DNA of 37,047 bases, from contig CACZHC010000017.1 in the NCBI GenBank assembly GCA_902780865.1, positions 1 through 37,047 on the forward strand, given 5' to 3'. The DNA comes from an uncultured bacterium. GTDB taxonomy: Bacteria; Verrucomicrobiota; Kiritimatiellia; RFP12; UBA1067. Below the pieces are notes generated by a model. It saw nothing but the letters and a program-made list of their open reading frames with translations, was not told the origin of the DNA and ran no database searches. The translations under genes were made by a program, and so were the position numbers. Below are positions 25,343 through 32,012 of the stretch, one piece after another; position 1 is the stretch's first letter, and each line of letters starts with the position of its first letter.

Positions 25343-26112
25343 TCCTTTGTTTCCTTTCGCGCGTGGTTTTCCAAGTTCCCTGTCTCCCTGTCAGAGAAGA
25401 CGTGCCTTTGCAGAAATTCCACCTGAATCTCGCTAACCTTCGCATACCCCGCCTCGTTTGGATGGAACCTGTCCTCGCCCGTGTACAGGTGGGCGTTCTC
25501 AGATGTGATGCCGCTCTCGCAGTAAAGGTCGAGGCACGGGACACCCAGCTTCCGGCAGGTCTCCTTCTGTCCATCCACGAAGCGTGCCAGCAACGCATTG
25601 CCATGCGGCTGCAGCGGCACCGGCATGGAGGCGAACATCACGATCCTGGACTCTGGCTGGGAAGCCCGAATCATGCGGACACAGCGCTCTATAGCGTCGT
25701 TCTGCTCCTGGACCGTATGCCTCCAGATGTCGTTTGTGCTCGCCCAAAGGACAAACGCCCTGTACTTTTCGCCTTTCGCGAGCGCCCGCTTGACCTGGTT
25801 CGGGATGTCGTTCGTCTTGTCGGCTCCGGCGACGAATCCCATGCCGCCCATCCCGAAGTTCAGGACCTTTACGTCGAAAGCGTTCGTCCACGCGCACTTT
25901 GCGACTTTGCTTGGCTCGATGCAGCTGAACGAACCGCCGAAGACGGCAATGCGTTCCTGCGCCTGCGATTCGCCCGCATAGCCGGAGACCGTGATCGGAA
26001 CTTGGTGGTTGGACTTGGTCTCGTCGACTTTGACGGCGTGCGCCGATGTCGCAGCAAACCCCGCGATTAGGACTGCGGTGAGACTTAAGGTGCGTTTTTG
26101 CGAAGCTCTCAT
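25339..26112 (-). CDS. Secreted SGNH/GDSL-type esterase
   Basis: 257 residues with a signal peptide (about 1-26). Blocks: VFGGSFS (Ser61; Gly replaces the usual Asp of GDS), NFGMGGMGF (oxyanion Gly), WASTNDIW (Asn127) and DRFHPNEAGY (Asp214, His217). It probably hydrolyses acyl or acetyl esters on the same glycan as the CE12 protein, to which it is only distantly alike. The start at 26112 has AAGGAGG 7 nt upstream, the best ribosome binding site in the locus. It is the first gene of the six-gene operon, read from the extended -10 promoter and operator pair directly upstream. The precise carbohydrate-esterase family is uncertain. Confidence 0.85.
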   Translation of the reverse strand: MRASQKRTLSLTAVLIAGFAATSAHAVKVDETKSNHQVPITVSGYAGESQAQERIAVFGGSFSCIEPSKVAKCAWTNAFDVKVLNFGMGGMGFVAGADKTNDIPNQVKRALAKGEKYRAFVLWASTNDIWRHTVQEQNDAIERCVRMIRASQPESRIVMFASMPVPLQPHGNALLARFVDGQKETCRKLGVPCLDLYCESGITSENAHLYTGEDRFHPNEAGYAKVSEIQVEFLQRHVFSDRETGNLENHARKETKE

Positions 26113-26148
26113 CTCGTTGCCTCCTTGAGGTTTGTAGAAACTGATATT

Positions 26149-26157
26149 ATTATAACA
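26149..26157 (-). promoter_or_regulatory. Extended -10 promoter of the six-gene glycan operon
   Basis: TGTTATAAT on the minus strand with the -10 at 26149-26154. The predicted start near 26142 gives a 29-nt leader holding AAGGAGG. The position of a -35 (26172-26177, GCAATG) matches consensus poorly, which suits an activator-dependent promoter. Confidence 0.65.
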
Positions 26158-26177
26158 AAGGCAACACTAAGCATTGC

Positions 26178-26214
26178 GCCATTTTACGAAAATATCCATG
26201 GCCATTTTACGAAA
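26178..26214 (-). promoter_or_regulatory. Operator-like 14-bp direct repeat upstream of the glycan operon
   Basis: GCCATTTTACGAAA occurs twice on the plus strand, at 26178-26191 and 26201-26214, identical and 23 bp apart (about two helical turns). The right copy is also the core of a palindrome, CCATTT-TACG-AAATGG. Relative to the predicted start near 26142 the copies cover about -36 to -49 and -59 to -72. That is the place and tandem layout of AraC-family activator sites, touching the -35. The AraC/XylR-type gene ends 20 bp away. Confidence 0.65.
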
Positions 26215-26234
26215 TGGATTTCGTGCTTCCGCTT

Positions 26235-27425
26235 TTAGCCCCGCACCTTCAGATGGACGTTGGCCGCGCGCCATTCGCTTGGCGAGAGTCCACAGGCGTC
26301 CGTAAAGTGGCGGCGGAAGACGGAGTAGGTCTTCCAGCCGGAGAGGGTGGCGATGACCTCGAGCTTCAGGTCGGGCCGACGCATGAGCGCCTTGGCTGTC
26401 TCGATACGCTCCGCGAGAATCGCCGACATGATCGTCGTCCCCGTCGCTTGCCGGAAGCGCATCTCGGCGCTCCGCCGGGAGCATTTGAAAAGACCTGCCA
26501 CATCGGCGGCCGAAAGGCCCTGCGCCGCCTTCTCGGAAATGACGGAAAGCGCCTTGCGGGCAAGGGAATCGCGGACGACCGAAGGCGAAGTCGATTCGCG
26601 GCGCCTGGTGCGCAACGCGCCGAAAGTCGTGACCTTGGGCACGTCCCCGCGCTTTCCGACAAGGCCGACGAGAAGCTCCCCGGCGAGGAAGCCGCCGTTG
26701 TAGAAGTCCGGCTCGATGCTCGTGAGCGTCGGCGACGTGTGAAGGCACGTCTCCACGTCGTTGTCCACGCCGCAGACCGCAAGGTCTTCCGGAATGCTGA
26801 TGCCGAGCGCCTTTGCCGCCGCGAGGACGGAGCGCCCGACGATGTCGTTGGCCGCCAGAAGAGCGCACGGCTTCGGCAGTGTGGCAAGCCATGCGCGCAG
26901 GGCCTTGTGCCGCGTCGGCGAGTCTTCGCCCTCATGGGCCTCGGGGAATAACGACCGGCAGCCGAACCCATACCTTGACAAAAGCGACTTGAAGGCCTTC
27001 CAGCGCTCGGCGCACCATGGCTCGTCGGTGCAGGCCCCGGCAAAGGCGTAGTTTGGATAGCACAGGCGGCGCAGCTCCTCGACGGCGAGGGAGGCCGTCG
27101 AAATCGGATCGTTCGCCACATAGCGGGCATATCCAAGGCGCTGGCCTCTCGGCGACGAAATGACGACAAGGGGGATCGACGCAAAAGCCCGCATGTCGGC
27201 AAAACGTATGTTGCACACGACGCCATCGGGCTTCCAGAGCCTGAGCAGCGAACGCATGGTCGCGGCGTCCGGCGGCATCGCAAGGATCTGGACCGCCCAG
27301 CCGTGCGCGTGCGCCGAGGCGGTCAGACCGGCGATGTTCAGGCGGTCGGCCTCGCACCGCGATTCCTGGAAATAGAGGATTGTCCGCTCGCGCTGACAGC
27401 CCGGCCCCTTCTCGATGCTTTTCAT
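26235..27425 (-). CDS. XylR-type transcriptional activator (LacI-like sensor fused to AraC HTH)
   Basis: 396 residues from the ATG at 27425. Residues about 15-270 form a periplasmic-binding-protein/LacI-like sugar sensor (WKPDGVVCNIRF, IPLVVISSPRG, YVANDPISTASLAVEELRR, ALLAANDIVGRSVLAAAKALGISIPEDLAVCGVDND). Residues about 285-396 are an AraC-type double HTH (AADVAGLFKCSRRSAEMRFRQATG; LEVIATLSGWKTYSVFRRHF; GLSPSEWRA). This is the plan of XylR-type activators that bind a sugar directly in the cytoplasm. It lies immediately upstream of the six-gene operon on the same strand and most likely controls it through the direct repeat. An ATG at 27461 gives a slightly longer product; neither start has a strong ribosome binding site. 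The inducing sugar is unknown. Confidence 0.92.
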   Translation of the reverse strand: MKSIEKGPGCQRERTILYFQESRCEADRLNIAGLTASAHAHGWAVQILAMPPDAATMRSLLRLWKPDGVVCNIRFADMRAFASIPLVVISSPRGQRLGYARYVANDPISTASLAVEELRRLCYPNYAFAGACTDEPWCAERWKAFKSLLSRYGFGCRSLFPEAHEGEDSPTRHKALRAWLATLPKPCALLAANDIVGRSVLAAAKALGISIPEDLAVCGVDNDVETCLHTSPTLTSIEPDFYNGGFLAGELLVGLVGKRGDVPKVTTFGALRTRRRESTSPSVVRDSLARKALSVISEKAAQGLSAADVAGLFKCSRRSAEMRFRQATGTTIMSAILAERIETAKALMRRPDLKLEVIATLSGWKTYSVFRRHFTDACGLSPSEWRAANVHLKVRG

Positions 27426-27485
27426 GGCAGTTCCGTCATTGTGGGGTCGATGATCGCGCATCCACCGGATTGCCGCAGGAACTTC

Positions 27486-27513
27486 CCCATACCGGTTACG
27501 CCACCGATGTCAA
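27486..27513 (-). promoter_or_regulatory. Weak candidate promoter of the regulator, overlapping the lpxC-like stop
   Basis: TTGACA (27508-27513) and TATGGG (27486-27491) are 16 bp apart on the minus strand. The -35 is formed by codons of the lpxC-like tail next to the edge of the 52-bp repeat; the orphan copy has CTGGCG there. The -10 is poor. Confidence 0.3.
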
Positions 27514-28527
27514 GAGGTCGTTGCGGCGGAGGGCGCGGATCGCGTCGCAGTCGAGCGTGTGCCCCGCGCGATAGGAGACGACCGTGCCGACAAAGCGGGA
27601 AGAGCCGCCGATAAGCGCGATGGCCGCCATGAGGTCGAGCGTCGCGCGGTGCCAGACGGGCTCGAGGAACTTGTCGCCGACAGGGAAGCGCGGCTCGGTG
27701 TAGAACTTGCGCTTGCCGTGAATCAGGATGTTCCTGTCGTTGTAGCCCCAGTTGCGCGTCGCGGCAAAAAGCTTTCCGACCGTCTTCGCGAGGATGTACT
27801 GGCGGCGCGTCGCGTTCGTACGCGCAAGCGCCGCGTAGCGGAACGTCTCGGGCGTCACGTCAAAGAGAATCCTCTGGTTGCCGATCACGGTGTTCCACGA
27901 AATGCCGCAGTCGATGCGAAGGTTCTTCTCGCCGTTCTCGGCCGGCAGGAAGAGAAGGAAGTCGCCGCGACCGCCGCCGAAGGCGACTGGCTCCTTGACC
28001 GTGACATAAGTCGCGTCTTCATTGGTCTCTACGATCTTCGCGTGCTCCATCGCCTTGATGAGAGGCAGCGACGACTGCTCGAAGAGCGGCGGATCGCCGG
28101 AGTTGACCTTGAGCAGGACGTCGTCTACGCCAAGCCCGACCTTGAGCGCGATGATGTGCTCGACCATGCGGAGGTAGTTGTGCTCAGAGCCCGACCTGAG
28201 CACGAGGTTCTGCGCGCTCGTCCAGAGGTTCGCCACGTCCACCGCGGTGTCCAGCTGCTCGGGAAGATCCATGCGGCGAATCCACCAGCCGGGCTTGTTC
28301 GGCGGCGCGAAGGTGAGCGTCTGCTTTTCGCTGCCCTTGAAGGTGCCGATGCCCGCGACAGGCGCTTCGCCGAGAAGCGTCTGTCGCTTTGCGGGGAAAG
28401 GCGACGAGCGATCCTGGGCGAGACGCGTTTCGTCTATGGGCTGCACGCGAAAGCGCTCGTAGGCCGCCTCAATGGACGCGGACGAGCCGAACACTGTCTT
28501 TCCGATTCGGTAGGAAGGTAGGTCCAT
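27496..28527 (-). CDS. Divergent LpxC-family UDP-3-O-acyl-GlcNAc deacetylase
   Basis: 343 residues. LpxC removes the N-acetyl group in the committed step of lipid A synthesis, using zinc. Family marks are TLTFAPPNKPGWWIRRMD near 70, MVEHI at 121-125 (zinc ligand His124), GLGVDDVLLKVN, HRATLD (His293, Asp298) and AGHTLDCDAIRAL near 321-333. It departs from the norm in several ways. About 40 extra residues stand at the N-terminus, Arg replaces the Lys of the HKxxD motif, and the His-Asp distance is one residue longer than in E. coli (HKMLD). It may be a lineage-specific LpxC or a paralogue acting on another acyl sugar. The ATG at 28527 has GAGG upstream and follows the acyl-adenylating gene by 26 nt. 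Its last 70 bases are the right-hand repeat. The longer ORF overlaps the neighbour and was discarded. Confidence 0.8.
   Translation of the reverse strand: MDLPSYRIGKTVFGSSASIEAAYERFRVQPIDETRLAQDRSSPFPAKRQTLLGEAPVAGIGTFKGSEKQTLTFAPPNKPGWWIRRMDLPEQLDTAVDVANLWTSAQNLVLRSGSEHNYLRMVEHIIALKVGLGVDDVLLKVNSGDPPLFEQSSLPLIKAMEHAKIVETNEDATYVTVKEPVAFGGGRGDFLLFLPAENGEKNLRIDCGISWNTVIGNQRILFDVTPETFRYAALARTNATRRQYILAKTVGKLFAATRNWGYNDRNILIHGKRKFYTEPRFPVGDKFLEPVWHRATLDLMAAIALIGGSSRFVGTVVSYRAGHTLDCDAIRALRRNDLLTSVA
27514..27565 (-). repeat. Right direct repeat (within the lpxC-like 3' end)
   Basis: In-frame last third-exon-like block of the lpxC-like gene, codons for His323 through Leu339. It is 50/52 identical to 14565-14616 and marks the right edge of the glycan-use locus. 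It is not tRNA-like; it is conserved as codons. Confidence 0.9.
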
Positions 28528-28553
28528 GTAGGTTGCCTCGCTTTGGTTCGGCC

Positions 28554-30212
28554 TCAGGCCGTAATGCCGTTCTGCTGGGCGACAAGTCCTGCGGCTCCGT
28601 ACATCTTGCGGAGCTTCGGCTTTTCGATCTTGCCCGTCGGGTTGCGCGGAACTTCCGCGAAGATCACCTTGCGCGGACGCTTGTAACGCGGGAGATCGAG
28701 GCAGAAGTCGTTGAACTCCTGCTCGGTGAGCGTCATTCCCTCCTTGACGGACACGATTGCCGCGGCGATTTCGCCGAGGCGCGCATCGGGGAGTCCGATG
28801 ACCGCGACATCCTTGACCTTTGGGTTCGCGCGGACGAAGTCTTCGATCTGCACGGGGTACAGGTTCTCGCCGCCCGTGATGATGACGTCCTTCGCGCGGT
28901 CGACGAGGTAGATGAAGCCATCGCGCTCCTCGGCCATGTCGCCGGTGAGGAGCCAGTCCGGCTCCTTCATTATCTCGGCCGTTGCCTCGGGGTTGTGATA
29001 GTACTCCTTCATGAGGCCAGGGCCCTTTAGCGCGAGCTCGCCAACCTCGCCCGGCTTCACGGGCGTGATGCCGTCGGGCCCGACGATCTTCGTCTGCCAG
29101 CCGAAGCCCGCGACGCCAATCGCGCCGACATGGTCGATGTTCTCGATGCCGAGGTGGACGGCTCCGGGGCCGGTCGACTCGGAAAGCCCGTAGTTGGTGT
29201 CGTAGTCGTGGTGCGGGAAAACCGTCTTCCACCTCTTGATGAGGGCGGGCGGCACTGGCTGCGCGCCGATGTGCATAAGCCGCCACTGGTCCAGCTTGTA
29301 ATCTTCGAGCTTGACGTCTCCGCGCTCGATTGCGTCGAGTATGTCCTGCGCCCATGGGACGAGAAGCCACACGATGGTGCACTTCTCCTCGCTCACCGCG
29401 CGGATGATCCACTCGGGCTTCACTCCCTTCAGGAGCACCGCCCTGCCACCAACGAGGAAGGAGCCGAACCAGTGCATCTTCGCGCCCGTGTGGTAGAGCG
29501 GCGGGATGCAGAGGAAGCAGTCGTCCTTAGTCTGCCCGTGGTGCGCCTGCTCGACGCGGCACGAGTGCAGGAGGCACCTGTGCTGGAGGACAATCGCCTT
29601 GGGGAAGCCGGTCGTGCCAGACGAGAAGTATATCGCCGCCTCGTCCTCGGGCACCATGGGGATCGTCGGCGACTTCGACGAGCAGTAGCCGAGAAGCGCG
29701 CGGTAGGACATCGCAAACGTCGGGCAGTCGTCGCCGACGTAGAAGCGGTCGCGCACGGCTGGAACGCGGTCGATTATCTGCTCGACTCGGCCCGTGAACT
29801 CGGGGCCGAAGACAAGCGCCGCCGCGTCGGAGAGCGAGAGGCAGTACTTTATCTCGTCGGCCGTGTAGCGGAAGTTCAGCGGCACTGCCATGCAGCCCGC
29901 CTTGAGGATGCCGAAGTAGACGGGCAGCCACTCAAGGCAGTTCATGAGGAGTATCGCGACCTTCTCGCCGCGCTTGTACCCTCGGCTCAGAAGGAGGTTC
30001 GCGAAGCGGTTCGCCTTCTCGTCGAACTCGCGCCACGTCATCTCGCTCCTGAACGCCTCGATGGGCGAGCTCTCGATGAGCGAATATTCGCGCCAGGTGG
30101 TGTGGCGGGACTCAAGCTCCTGCGGGTTTATCTCGACAAGCGCGACGTCATTGGGCCACTCCGTCGCATTGCGCTCAAGTATCTCTGTTATGTTGCGGAA
30201 ATCCGTCTTCAT
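28554..30212 (-). CDS. Acyl-CoA synthetase/acyl-adenylating enzyme (ANL superfamily)
   Basis: 552 residues. A class I adenylate-forming ligase that activates a carboxylic acid with ATP, usually to an acyl-CoA or acyl carrier, in the cytosol. Motifs: P-loop YFSSGTTGFPK at 195-205, YGLSESTG near 335, LLTGDMAEERDGFIYLVDR with the following KDVIITGGENLYP near 430-455, and the catalytic Lys in NPTGKIEKPK near 535. An insertion of about 25 residues near 30-55 separates the usual N-terminal motif from TWREFDEKANRFAN. The ATG at 30212 is 2 nt past the preceding stop and has GAGAAG upstream; a GTG at 30218 overlapping that stop (GTGA) is also possible. It is followed by the LpxC-like gene, which hints that it supplies an acyl group for an envelope lipid. 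Substrate chain length cannot be told. Confidence 0.92.
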   Translation of the reverse strand: MKTDFRNITEILERNATEWPNDVALVEINPQELESRHTTWREYSLIESSPIEAFRSEMTWREFDEKANRFANLLLSRGYKRGEKVAILLMNCLEWLPVYFGILKAGCMAVPLNFRYTADEIKYCLSLSDAAALVFGPEFTGRVEQIIDRVPAVRDRFYVGDDCPTFAMSYRALLGYCSSKSPTIPMVPEDEAAIYFSSGTTGFPKAIVLQHRCLLHSCRVEQAHHGQTKDDCFLCIPPLYHTGAKMHWFGSFLVGGRAVLLKGVKPEWIIRAVSEEKCTIVWLLVPWAQDILDAIERGDVKLEDYKLDQWRLMHIGAQPVPPALIKRWKTVFPHHDYDTNYGLSESTGPGAVHLGIENIDHVGAIGVAGFGWQTKIVGPDGITPVKPGEVGELALKGPGLMKEYYHNPEATAEIMKEPDWLLTGDMAEERDGFIYLVDRAKDVIITGGENLYPVQIEDFVRANPKVKDVAVIGLPDARLGEIAAAIVSVKEGMTLTEQEFNDFCLDLPRYKRPRKVIFAEVPRNPTGKIEKPKLRKMYGAAGLVAQQNGITA

Positions 30213-30214
30213 GC

Positions 30215-30754
30215 TCACTTCTCTTTCGCCTTCTCCTTCGCTGCCTTCGCCTTCTCCGCGGCGGCCTTCTTCAGGTCCGCTATCGCGTCCTTGTACTCCT
30301 TCGCGGAGTCGTCCTTCGGCCAGGTCTTGAGGAAGAGGTTTATGAGCTTGATCGCCTCTGCGGGATCGGCCTCGCGGTAAAGCGCGATGTCCTCCTTCAC
30401 GTCATCCTTGGCGCTATCGATGGCGGAGATTATCTCCTGCGCCTCGGCGACGACGTTGGAATCCTTAGACTTCAGCTGCTTCTCGAGGTTCTTGACGATG
30501 GACGATACGTTCTTGCCGAGCGCGAGCTGCTTCTCAAGCGACTTGAACTTCTTGAAGGTGACATCGCCGCAGAGGGATATCGGCATTCCGATCGCTCCGA
30601 TGGCATCTACGATCTTCTCGGTTCCGTCCTTGACACCCGCGCCGCCGTAGACGCTAACCCCCCTGTGGCTCACGACGTTGAAGAACGGCGCCTTCTGGAA
30701 GCCGACCTTCGGATCGGGATCGAGGCTGAAGTTGTAGTAGACGGGAAACGTCAC
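30215..30754 (-). CDS. Thioredoxin-fold protein, 3' part of a frameshifted gene
   Basis: 179 codons from a GTG at 30754, but homology runs further up in this frame (EKVKELVQKNKVTFPVYYNF) and joins the fragment at 30751-31011 after restoring one base near 30801. It carries the second half of a thioredoxin-like domain (VTFPVYYNF, KAPFFNVVSHRGVSVYGG). An all-helical region with a charged Lys/Ala/Glu-rich tail, likely coiled coil, follows. It is paralogous to the upstream gene at 31008-31958 (LTFPIYKEADI). Its stop touches the start of the adenylating enzyme. Function is unknown; with no CxxC it is probably not a redox enzyme. Confidence 0.7.
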   Translation of the reverse strand: MTFPVYYNFSLDPDPKVGFQKAPFFNVVSHRGVSVYGGAGVKDGTEKIVDAIGAIGMPISLCGDVTFKKFKSLEKQLALGKNVSSIVKNLEKQLKSKDSNVVAEAQEIISAIDSAKDDVKEDIALYREADPAEAIKLINLFLKTWPKDDSAKEYKDAIADLKKAAAEKAKAAKEKAKEK

Positions 30755-31011
30755 CTTGTTCTTCTGGACGAGCTCCTTGACCTTCTCGTCGTTCTTCGTG
30801 CCGCCTTCTCGACTTCCGCGAGATACTTGATGCAGTCAGCCGTGTCGTCCCAGTAGTACACGAGGACGGCCCTGCCGAGCAGGTCGGCCTCGGTCAGCTT
30901 CGGTCCCGAAACATGCGACTTGTCATCGAGGTTCTTCCACTTCGCCGCACCGCTTGCGAAAAGCGCGGAAAGCGCGCAGGCCGCGACAACCACTGTCTTC
31001 TTCGTCATCAT
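30751..31011 (-). CDS. Thioredoxin-fold protein, 5' part of a frameshifted gene
   Basis: 86 codons. A signal peptide (about 1-22, ending ASGA) and the first half of a thioredoxin-like domain (VSGPKLTEADLLGRAVLVYYWDDTADCIKYLAEVEKA) are followed by about 18 out-of-frame Arg/Ser-rich residues to the stop. Inserting one base near 30801 gives EKAGTKNDEKVKELVQKNKV and an uninterrupted protein of about 265 residues with the piece at 30215-30754. The ATG overlaps the stop of the upstream paralogue (ATGA) and AAGGAG precedes it. The break is either a real inactivating deletion or an assembly error in a G/C-rich spot. Confidence 0.75.
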   Translation of the reverse strand: MMTKKTVVVAACALSALFASGAAKWKNLDDKSHVSGPKLTEADLLGRAVLVYYWDDTADCIKYLAEVEKAARRTTRRSRSSSRRTR

Positions 31012-31958
31012 TTTTCTCCTTGTTTCGTAGAGCTTTCGGCCGCCGGCTTCAGCATGGCCGCCGTCCAGGTAAGGTCCGCAATGCAGTTCTTCGCCTCCTG
31101 GGCGACGAACGGGTTCTCGCTCTTCTTGAGGTCGGCCGAAAGCTCTATCGCCTTCTCGACCTTCTCGAGGTTGAGCCGCTTCGCGTTTGCATCCTTGAAA
31201 TCGTAGTCCTTCGCCTGCTGGGCGATGCGCTCGAGTTTCGCGACGCGCCTAATATCGCTGTCCTCGTTGAACTTCGCCCAGACCTCGTCGTAGGCGGCGG
31301 CCTCCTTCGGATGCGTCTTGCGAAACTCCTCTATCTCGACATACGCCTTCCCCGGAAGGACCTTTATGTCGTGGTCGATGTAGTGCTTCCACTGCTTAAC
31401 CGTCGTCGGGCTTCGCATCGAGATGAGCGCGCTCGCAATCACTCCCGACGCGCGGCGGTCGTCGGTGCCGCAGTAGAGTATGCGCCCCGTGCCGCCGATG
31501 ATGTACATGAAGCCGATGTGCACGGGGTCGGTCTTCTTCTGCTCCTCGGTGCGGACGATGTCGGCCTCCTTGTAGATGGGGAACGTTAGCTTCAGGCCCT
31601 CGGCTATGCGCTTGATCTTCTCGGCGCCCGCAGTGCCGCGGTGGCTGCCGATGAGGACAAACGGCTTCATCTTGAACGTCTGCCATACCTCCTCCAGCCG
31701 ACGCATAGCGTCGACACCGCTCTTGTCGCCGTAGTCGCGGTAGTCGAGACATACGACCTTGCCTCGCAGATAGCCGGCGGAGGCCATGCGGCCCGCGAGA
31801 TAGTGCGACGGGTCGACGTTCTCCCACTCAACGGGCTTTATCTCGGGTGCAGCTGGCAACACTGCGGCGAAGAATACCGCCGCACATGCGCACACCGCAA
31901 TTTTTATATTCCCAACACGCAAAGCCTGAGCCTTTCCCTTTTTCACCACCAGCGCCAT
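31008..31958 (-). CDS. Secreted thioredoxin-fold protein lacking CxxC
   Basis: 316 residues. An N-terminal hydrophobic segment (about 16-37; IAVCACAAVFFAAVLPAA) is a signal peptide or anchor preceded by a basic stretch. A thioredoxin-like domain follows (about 50-190; LRGKVVCLDYRDYGDKSGVDAMRRLEEVWQ, FVLIGSHRGTAGAEKIKRIAEGLKLTFPIYKEAD, GFMYIIGGTGRILYCG). The C-terminal part (about 200-316) is helical. Only one Cys lies near the usual active site, so a redox role is doubtful; a periplasmic binding or chaperone role is possible. The ATG at 31958 is preceded by GGGGGGAAAAG, which decides it over a TTG at 31979. It is the first gene of the operon ending with the LpxC-like gene, read from the promoter at 31983. 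Confidence 0.75.
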   Translation of the reverse strand: MALVVKKGKAQALRVGNIKIAVCACAAVFFAAVLPAAPEIKPVEWENVDPSHYLAGRMASAGYLRGKVVCLDYRDYGDKSGVDAMRRLEEVWQTFKMKPFVLIGSHRGTAGAEKIKRIAEGLKLTFPIYKEADIVRTEEQKKTDPVHIGFMYIIGGTGRILYCGTDDRRASGVIASALISMRSPTTVKQWKHYIDHDIKVLPGKAYVEIEEFRKTHPKEAAAYDEVWAKFNEDSDIRRVAKLERIAQQAKDYDFKDANAKRLNLEKVEKAIELSADLKKSENPFVAQEAKNCIADLTWTAAMLKPAAESSTKQGEK

Positions 31959-31982
31959 TCTTTTCCCCCCATGTTTCAAACT

Positions 31983-31991
31983 ATTATACCA
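31983..31991 (-). promoter_or_regulatory. Extended -10 promoter of the thioredoxin-fold/LpxC-like operon
   Basis: TGGTATAAT on the minus strand, -10 at 31983-31988. The predicted start near 31976 gives an 18-nt leader containing the G-rich ribosome binding site. Its -35 region would coincide with the -10 of the divergent plus-strand promoter. Confidence 0.7.
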
Positions 31992-31996
31992 CTTTT

Positions 31997-32005
31997 TGGT
32001 ATAAT
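31997..32005 (+). promoter_or_regulatory. Extended -10 promoter of the lysozyme-like gene
   Basis: TGGTATAAT, -10 at 32000-32005, 7 nt before the GTG start at 32013, with no ribosome binding site: a leaderless mRNA is predicted. It forms a perfect 9-bp inverted repeat with 31983-31991 across a 5-bp spacer. Confidence 0.7.
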
Positions 32006-32012
32006 TAGGGGC

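Larger units (their letters stand above)
14565..27565. mobile_element. Candidate integrated glycan-use cassette bounded by lpxC 3'-end repeats
   Basis: The segment between the two lpxC 3'-end copies holds one complete functional unit: regulator, operator and promoter, and six secreted-protein genes, all on the minus strand. Nothing else is included and nothing is cut. Integration into the 3' end of a gene that is thereby re-formed leaves exactly this: an intact gene on one side and an orphan tail on the other. No integrase, transposase or resolvase gene is visible inside, so movement would need an enzyme in trans, or the event could be an old recombination. What is seen is the repeat and the gene content; mobility is inference. 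Confidence 0.4.

Noticed and set aside
14652..27461. Integrase, transposase or resolvase inside the candidate cassette
   Set aside because: Every gene between the repeats was identified as regulator, esterase, glycosidase or binding protein; no recombinase motif was found on either strand.
27514..27565. The 52-bp repeat as a tRNA-derived attachment site
   Set aside because: It has no tRNA cloverleaf or T-arm; it is in-frame coding sequence of the lpxC-like gene.
30795..30810. Programmed ribosomal frameshifting in the thioredoxin-fold gene (and near 35356 in the glycosidase)
   Set aside because: No slippery heptamer precedes either site and neither family is known for recoding; a one-base deletion or assembly error is simpler.
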